This document shows, piece by piece, positions 56,815-64,000 of a stretch of DNA of 64,000 nt. The notes beneath the pieces are model-generated. The model had not been told where the DNA came from and did not search any database. It was given only the letters and a program-made list of their open reading frames with translations. The translations under genes and the position numbers were made by a program. Source of the stretch: Hypericum androsaemum (taxonomy: Eukaryota; Streptophyta; Magnoliopsida; Malpighiales; Hypericaceae); assembly GCA_963995505.1 (NCBI GenBank), contig OZ023183.1:12830671-12894670 (forward strand), in the 5' to 3' direction. The number at the start of each line of letters is the position of its first letter. Position 1 is the first letter of the stretch.

Positions 56815-59499
56815 GTGAAAGGCGCGGATGTGCCTGGTCTAAGGGCTCGAGGAGATCTTGCTTCTATTCTAGCTATAGGCACAGCCAACCCTCCCAATAT
56901 TGTGTACCAATCCGATTTCCCTGATTTCTATTTCCGAGTTACCAAAAGTGAGCACATGACCATCCTTAAGGACAAGTTCGAGCGCATCTGTAAATAGTAC
57001 ATGTCGGGAGTTAATAATTATTTTGCTGATGAAACACATGCACGTAGATAAGTTGCTATAAACCCAGTGTCAATTATAACAAGCCGATCAAGGGGAAGTA
57101 TGCATTCCCGCGCTTCTTGTTCATGTCATACTCTATCGAATTTAAGAATAGTTGTGTTGGTCAAGTTTTACGACGGAATTTAGTAGTCGAGATTTAGTTT
57201 TCTATATAAAATTTCTTAAATGATATTGGACTTTCACGATTACATTCCTGTGTGATTGGTATAGTGGCTAGGTTTAATCACTTTGGAGGTATATATATAT
57301 AACAAGCAAATTAGTTGAGCAACTAATTATTCTTTTTTTTCACTTGGATCTGCTGAGATATTATAAATAATGGCTGATCTAAAGTTGAGCACGGCACACT
57401 TAACAAACGATAATGCCTCACCTAATCTGTTAGTCATATACTTCAAAAGATACTCTTATATTTTAACCATAAATAATTAAGTGCTCGAAAATAGTATTTA
57501 ATAAATTTAAAATTGTAATCCCATTTAAAAATAATTGAAACCACGGGATTTTATTTGAATCGGTGGACCCAAGTGAAGTTATTCGTTTTTAATATTATCC
57601 TCCTGCAGGCGAGAAGTCTATGATAAGAAAACGCCTGGCCGCCCTTCTTACTGGTGCGGCGAGATCAGGTCTCATTCATGACTTCAAGCTCGCTCGCTCG
57701 GTCCCTTCTATCACACACCTGTTTTTTTGCTGATGATTCTATACTCTTTGCCCGGGCATCTGCAACGGAATTAAAACGCATTATGGATATTCTATTACTC
57801 TATGAGGGGGCTTCAGGACCAAAGGTTAATCTCCAGAAGAACTCTATTACTTTTAGTCGGAATATATCTCCCGAGGCAAGCAAACTCATGCGGGCTACCC
57901 TAGGTTTGCTCTTCTCTACTGATGAGGATATCTATCTTGGTCTCCCCACGGTCATCGGACGATCAAAGAAGGCAATATTTTCCTTTATAGAGGACCGAAT
58001 AACAGATAAGATCTCGGGTTGGAAAGTTCGAACTCTAATAAAATCTGTCTTGTAGGCCATTCCTACTTATATCATAAGTTGCTTCCTATTACCTTTGGAT
58101 ACTTGTGACCGTATCGAAAAGAAGCTGTGTGTATTTTTCTGGGGTAGTTCTAAGGGTGAGAAGAAACTCCATTGGCGTAGTTGGTCAAGACTATGTCGAT
58201 CCAAGAGGAAAGGAGGCATGGGTTTTTGGAAATTACACAATTTTATTAGAGCCATGTTAGCCAAACAGACTTGGCCGTAATCCTTCGTCTCTTACAGCTC
58301 AGGTCCTTCGGGCCAAGTACTATCCCCGGTCCACTCTTGTTGATGCTCAGCTAGGCTATCGTCCGAGTCATACATGGAGAAGTATTAAAGGAGCAGCTGC
58401 TCTTTTGGCCACTGGCTTGGAATGGCGAGTTGGCAATGGTCCGGACATCAAAATTTGGCAAGACAATTGGTTACCTGGCTCAGAGTTTGGCCACCCACAG
58501 TACATCTACCCAGGCACCGATTGTTACATGAATGTTGCAGAGCTACTATCGGGGACAGGAAGCCCTGAGCTTAATCGAATGCCTATTCAAGGAGAATGAC
58601 GTGTCTAATATCAAGGCCATCCAAGTCAGCCCTCGACTGCCTCATGATACCATTCGCTGGAAATATGCCGACAACGGAATCTACAATGTTAGGAGTGGAT
58701 ATCATACTGACTTTGAAGCCTGGTGGCAATCGGCTGACATGCCACCACTATTTTCGTGGCAGGTGCTGTCCGCATATCCATCATCCTACCTTACTCGAAG
58801 TCGAAGCCCATGGCTACAAAATGGGGATGGACATGGCACTCTCCTTGTTTGTTCTCATCCTTTCCGTTGATCTTATTTACTGAACCTACAGCTATTATTG
58901 AGATTCTTGCAAGTGAAAGGATGTAATCTTTGTTATGAAGTTATTAATGAGAAGTGGTATCGTTTATTCCTCAAAAAAAAGAATAAGATAAGAAAACGCC
59001 ACATGCATGCATCTAAGCGAAGAGATTCTTAAAGAGAACCCAACAATGTGCATCCACGAGGCTTCATCTCTAGACGCGCGCCAGGACATTTTCTTATCAC
59101 AGAGGTCCCCAAGCTAGCAGCTCAAAAGGCCCTTGAAGAATGGGGAAGGCCCTTGAGGAACTCGAGTCGTTGAAAGGAAGCATTTGGGCCGTTAGGTGTC
59201 ACCAATTGGAACTCGATCGTTGTTCTGGTCGGTCCACTTGGGTGGGGCCGGGGTGCTTAATGGGATACAGGCCAAGCTTGGGCTTGAAGAAGAGAGGCTG
59301 AGGCCCATCAGGTACGTGAATAAGGAGTACGGAAACATGGGAGGGGCCAGTGTTTACTTTGTCCTGGACGACACAAGGAGGAGGTCCATAAAAGGAGAAG
59401 AAGGCCACCACAGGTGAAGGGTTAGAGTGGGGCGTTCTCGTTGGGTACGGCGCTGGTCTTACCATCGACACTGTGGTGCTGCGTGGCCTTCCCCTTTAG
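56815..59499 (+). pseudogene. Chalcone-synthase-family (type III PKS) pseudogene
   Basis: Type III PKSs condense malonyl-CoA onto CoA starters to make flavonoid and related scaffolds. Exon 1 (to 56989) reads [20 protein letters not shown] and [21 protein letters not shown]; it has no ATG in frame, so the true start is lost. The intron (56990-57608) splits a Cys codon as T|GC, the conserved CHS position. Exon 2 begins CEKSMIRKR at 57609 and is then broken by a LINE (57636-58986). After the second copy of the target duplication come frameshifted [18 protein letters not shown] and KALEEWG, then a deletion of roughly 175 residues that removes the catalytic Cys region. The end is kept: SVHLGGAGVLNGIQAKLGL (His retained), EYGNMGGASVYFVLDD (Asn retained) and [20 protein letters not shown], with the stop at 59499. 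It cannot be functional. Confidence 0.93.
57636..58986 (+). mobile_element. 5'-truncated L1-type LINE inside the PKS exon
   Basis: Flanked by identical 14-bp GATAAGAAAACGCC (57622-57635 and 58987-59000). It encodes the end of a reverse transcriptase: catalytic FFADDSILF, SGPKVNLQKNSITFSRN, YLGLPTVIGRSKKAIFSFIE, then IEKKLCVFFWGSSKGEKKLH and WSRLCRSKRKGGMGFW. Further on are LATGLEWRVGNGPDIKIWQD and WKYADNGIYNVRSGY. Frames shift at 57720 (T run), 58055 (TAG) and 58280. The zf-RVT part is missing, and the 3' end has a short A run. It is dead on arrival or soon after. Confidence 0.95.
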
Positions 59500-62400
59500 A
59501 ATTGCACTTTCCTTGCTCCGATAAAATAAGCGCATCATATTGGTCCAATTGCAGCTGATGGAATAATTCTGTATTTGAGTAATTATGGAGCATGAATATG
59601 GTGATTGAATGTGCGTTGCTGGGAGCACGAATACGGATTAGATGCAGAGAATTGAACTCCGACAAATTATAGTCTTGGAATTCTGTGTCAGACCCAAAAA
59701 TCAAGTTGGTCAGCAGCAAATCTTTGCCTATTGCTCTCTCAAATTGGTCAGATTTGATCGGAGACGGGATGTTCGAGAACGTATGGCTTGGTACGATAAT
59801 GTGAGAATTATAAATTCATGAAAACTATGCAATTTTTCAAAGTACAACATGCAACTATAAATTTTTACATTTTATCATCTCGCGTAAAAAAAAGTTTAAT
59901 TTGGTCTAATTCTACTTTGTATTTTGGCAAACAAGACCTCATCTTATATTTAGAGTCACATGGTGATTGATGGCTTTAGTTTTACGTAGCTCATGTAATT
60001 GTCTAAGACCATCTAATTTGTAATTTGGTATATTTCTCATCTAGGAGTAATAAGGTTATCTATCAACTTTTCCAAAAAAAATTACAAAAATCTAGTGAAG
60101 AACTCTAAATTATGTTTCTCTTCCAATAATCAAAGACCGGCCGGTAGTTCTAATAAAGAGCTCAAACGAAGAGAGAAAAAAATATTTCAGTTTAGTGCAT
60201 GATGTAAGAAGTTATATTTATTGTTTAGTATTGCAAGTTGGTGAAAACTCTTCAAGCTGCAAGGGCTTCTTGTTCCTTTTTCTTGTGGCATAGAGCTTCT
60301 GGGTTTGCACTAATGAAACATACGCATTCATGAATTTATTTGGGAAAATAAGCTTTTCAAAAGAAGCTAAACCCCTTATAAAAAAAATTAAACCAACCAG
60401 TCTTTAATAGCGTTATTCTAGTTTAATCAACAGATTTTGAATTCGAGCCTTTGCGAATACAACAGCATTAAATATTTGTTGGGAGAACTTTACTACTTTT
60501 TAAAATTCTACCAGTTTAGAATCTAAATTAGTCGATTTAGTGGATATGGATATCAGGTGGTATAAAAAACACAAAAAATTTTAATTATATGACTTTTGAG
60601 TTAAATAATCCAATTTGACCAGCAGAGGCTTCGGTGTTTTCTCAATTCAACAACCCTCGTGGATTTATAAATCAGAGAAACACCAAATCTGAACCTAATT
60701 ATTTATTGGCATCACTCCCACTAATCATTCAAACTAAGACACCTCAGAGAGAGAAAGAGAGATTAGGAATGAAACATGTCTACGGACGTCCTCTATAGTC
60801 CCTAATCTCATAGACGCTCCAATTTGCACGTAATTTACCAATTAAAGTCCCGGTCTTATTTAACAATTCCATTGAACATTTTCCCTGGATGATGCTTCCG
60901 CCATCACAGAAGCACTTATTTTAACGGTTTAGAGCACAGAATATGTTTTGATTCTCTTGCGGGGTTTAAGTAAAAAACAATTATGTATCAATCACAGCCA
61001 CTTTTGCTTTCCTTTTTCTATGACCATTCTCGTATTTATCATACTTATGGACGAATAAATTCCGAATCTATTACTATCATGTTTTATTCACAAAATTTGA
61101 TATTTGCCTTTTTTATAAATAAAATTATATTACTTATAGAAAAAATACTAAAGTTATTTACACTAATGGTAGCAAAGTACAATACCAAAAATACCAGATA
61201 CCCGACTATGAAAATTAAATAGTAATAAATGTTATCTAGTACACAACCGAAAATTCAAAATTAGTAACACCAATGATTTTTTTCCAAAAACACCAAAAGA
61301 GCGTAATTAACCACGCCGGAACTTCATGGAGGGTCATAAAGTTTAGCGCGGCCATTTCCACGAACTGTATCTTTGATTCGTTGAAGAATCGTCGTCGTGC
61401 CTTCCTTTCAAGTAAACCCCATCTGCAAAGACAGATTTCAAGCCTCGATAGCACGCTCGTCGTCGCGCGCATCGTTTCGAACCTCTGGTCCGGCTACCAG
61501 AGACGGGATAGTTGGTTCCACAATTGGCTTATTTAACAATGCCAATAATGGTCACTGTGGTTTACCTCCATGTCGCTATCCAGGCGGTGATGTATCTATA
61601 ATAGGCGACATCATTGGCCTACTCTTTTGCCAATTTTGCCTAAGAAACTTTTTGACAATGTGGGATGACGTATGGGTAGAGACAGGCCAGATGGAAATTA
61701 CGATCCACGTGGAAGATAGATAGACCATGTAAAATTCGGTAGCCAATAGTTATAGTCCGTTTTAAAAGGAAAAACTATTAATGATGAGACTAATTGAATT
61801 GCAATGTTATGACATCATTCCAATTAATTGGATCCAGGGATGATTTAGTTGTTGTTTACCAGGTAAAACTTGATGAAATAGTGTTACATTTGACTTGGCA
61901 GTAGGTACTAAAACGGTATAATTTCTCCTTTTTCTAGGCCGATTTCAAGATATTAAATATAAAAAAACAAAAATACTATTATGTCGATATGGTGTGATAT
62001 AATGTACTACTAGGTATATTTCAGTATATGACTTCTTTAATTTGATATAAATGAACTAATATTCCTTTTCGGACTAAATATTTTTTATTTTGACCATTTT
62101 TCATATGAGAAGTAAGAAACAGCACCTTTGGTGATCTGTATATCTCTGCTGCAAGTTAGTCTGCAGCTGTAGCAAACTAATGCTGCTTAATATTCTGCAG
62201 AATAATGAAGAATCCACCTCATCACTCTCCTCTGTTGTGATGTAATTACTCTTTGCAATCTACTGTAATTAGCTGTTATTAGGAAGGTAGTCAGTGTGTT
62301 GATTAGCAAGTTACTAAGATAAATTCTTCCCTTAATCATGATTTCTAACATTTCACGAGTTTGAATATTTTCATAATTTTTCACAAGTTATTTTTTGAAT

Positions 62401-62990
62401 ATTCCATATTCGAAGTTCGAGTACTATTCCAAACATTGGTTGCCTCAATTTTTATCTTTTATCTATGACCTTTTTACTAGAACTCATATTTCTTACCACT
62501 TGCGTCCACTTTTATTGAAGACATGGTACAATATTAGATACACCATGTTGAGAAATGGCTATACCAAAACCAAAAAAAGTACACGTGGGCTATTACTTCC
62601 GATGGAGGAGTTTCATACAAATCTCGCTTAAAGATATCTCAATGTCGAATTTATCGATTGTGAAGAAAGTGGAACGTCTCTCCACTCGGCCGTATCGAGT
62701 CGAGAGTGGCAAAATGGCGATTGGGAAAGTTTGGGAGAAAGAGGAAGGTGATCAAATTGTTGGAGAAGAAAGTAAATTAATTAGAAACGTCAGGTCATAA
62801 GTCATGGACAAAATGGGTTAAATAAAACCTTTTCAGAGAGGTCGCAGTCATGGCTGATGGAGAAGTCCCTCTTGCATCAGATGGAAACAAAAATCTGAGC
62901 AAGTTTTTTTGTTCATCTGTATTATGATTACAATTATAATTACCAATCTCCAATCTCCGGCCAAAACTCGAAGATAATTAGTAGACGGAG
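59500..62990. other. Intergenic DNA, no gene supported
   Basis: AT-rich with no recognisable element ends. A GC-richer island at 61300-61520 opens overlapping frames on both strands (87 and 78 codons) with no family resemblance. Confidence 0.5.
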
Positions 62991-62992
62991 TG

Positions 62993-63009
62993 TGTGTATA
63001 TATATATAT
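62993..63009. repeat. (TA)n microsatellite
   Basis: About eight TA units. Confidence 0.9.
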
Positions 63010-63228
63010 TATATTGTGCTTAATAATTTATCGCTCAAGATATATGTGAAAAATTTTAGATACAGACTGTCTTCACATATTGAAATTTTTTTTTTTCAGA
63101 AATAGTGACCTAGTAGTTTTTCATATATTAGAATTGTTTTAGTACAAATTGGAGAGACACAACTACGATTACAAGGGTAGACACTAGCGGATAATCTATT
63201 AGTATTCTACTAGGCTGCAGAGTCGAGA

Positions 63229-63600
63229 TTTTTTTTTGGTAAGTAAAATATTTAATTATAAACGGGTGACCCAAGGGCCTTAAAAAAGTTAATTACAACA
63301 GAAAATTTTGACTACAATTAGTCACAAGGAAATTGCAGACAAAACTCACTAGAATCAGCAGAAAAAAAATACAAGAGTTAAACTTTCAGAGACCGAAAAT
63401 ACACGAAAGAAAGAAACAATTACACCACCTCTTCATGAGATACCTCCTCCTCGCATTGATTCCAGAAAAAAGAGAAGATGTTGATTGCTGATGTCTCTTA
63501 AAGAATTTGTCCAAATAAGTCACTCTTGAACATGAACCAAGATCGAAAAAATAAGCTTATCTCAATTGCAATCAGCCCCATCAAAAATAAGAAGTAGAGA
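63229..63600 (-). mobile_element. Likely L1 3' end, antisense
   Basis: Begins on the + strand with a T run, then GGTAAGTAAAATATTTAATT; on the - strand this is the usual plant L1 3' end (ATTAAATATTTTACTTACC plus an A tail), preceded by GGCCCTTGGGTCACCCG. No coding part is recognisable, and the 5' limit is not defined. Confidence 0.45.
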
Positions 63601-64000
63601 TGTTAGAGATGTTAATCGTAGAGCTGAATTAACCTATAAAAAGTAGTGCATAAAAAATGGTCATCCGAAAAATTGCTAAACTCAATGTCTGCTATTAGGT
63701 TCTATAACGTTGCATATACGATACAGCTAAGAACGAGACTCCAATGGGCGTTGTAGCCGGAAGTTAGTAGTCTTTTTAGAACATGTGTGTCCAAAGCATG
63801 GACAGCAGCCGATAGAGACAATTTATATGTTCCAGTAATCACAAAAAAATTATGGCTAAAGGATTAGGCCAAGGCTGATCCCCACGTGACGACGCTACAA
63901 CAAAAACTTACGACTTTTTTGGGTTAAAAAAATTTAGGCGGGTTGACCTAAAACTCGGGACTCTAGACGGCATTGGGTTTTGTTCCCTTCCCAAGTAAAG
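63601..64000. other. Intergenic DNA to window end
   Basis: No gene seen. The last 70 bases (GGCGGGTTGACCTAAAACTC and onward) resemble segments at 30556 and 48488. Confidence 0.45.

Noticed and set aside
61236..61536. Overlapping 87- and 78-codon frames in a GC-richer island
   Set aside because: No recognised motif on either strand and no gene context; left as intergenic.
1..64000. CRISPR arrays, phage or bacterial operons
   Set aside because: The tandem arrays lack unique spacers; the window has spliced plant genes and plant transposons throughout.

Overview
The window is AT-rich nuclear DNA from a flowering plant, most likely a eudicot. The evidence is a seven-exon plant laccase with GT/AG introns, a type 1 non-specific lipid-transfer protein gene, a chalcone-synthase-family pseudogene with that family's Cys-splitting intron, and plant-type Copia, Gypsy, L1, MULE, hAT and PIF/Harbinger elements. 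I cannot name the species.

Only two genes look intact. One is a laccase (LAC14/15-like) on the + strand, exons 27723..33506, 570 codons, with all four copper motifs, a TATA box and a poly(A) signal. The other is a small secreted lipid-transfer protein on the - strand, 40748..41213. A short SINE lies in its 5' leader, and the SINE's target-site duplication has copied the start codon. Everything else that codes is transposon-derived or broken.

Layout. 1-8.2 kb: intergenic, with a 39-bp tandem array, a pyrimidine tract, palindromic ATACCATAAT repeats, a retroposon (4889-5852) and a duplicated repeat module (6557-7050). 8.3-10.8 kb: internally deleted Copia element with two LTRs. 12.1-19.4 kb: larger decayed Copia element with two LTRs. 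20.7-22.6 kb: a hAT MITE and a MULE. 22.8-24.1 kb: solo Gypsy LTR. 25.2-26.6 kb: Copia LTR remnant. 27.6-33.6 kb: laccase. 34.1-38.1 kb: 3' end of a second Gypsy element carrying a nested solo LTR. 39.3-39.9 kb: poly(A) retroposon. 40.4-41.5 kb: LTP gene. 42.8-45.3 kb: non-autonomous LTR element. 45.6-46.7 kb: LINE C-terminal remnant. 46.9-50.5 kb: two MULEs of one family whose long inverted repeats each contain a tRNA-Glu-like segment. 50.7-51.7 kb: retroposon. 52.4-56.4 kb: PIF/Harbinger two-gene element interrupted by a hAT element. 56.8-59.5 kb: type III polyketide synthase pseudogene interrupted by a LINE. 59.5-64 kb: intergenic.

The strongest structural evidence is target-site duplications read directly: ATTGT, TATAT, AATGTACC, CCTGCATA, AAGAAACAA, AGTGCCCAA, TAGTGTGGCT, a 14-bp duplication around the LINE and a 17-bp duplication around the SINE. 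The most unusual observation is a MULE family with outward-facing tRNA-Glu-like units in both terminal repeats. No CRISPR, rRNA or intact tRNA gene was seen. Family names come from motif recognition only; no search was run.
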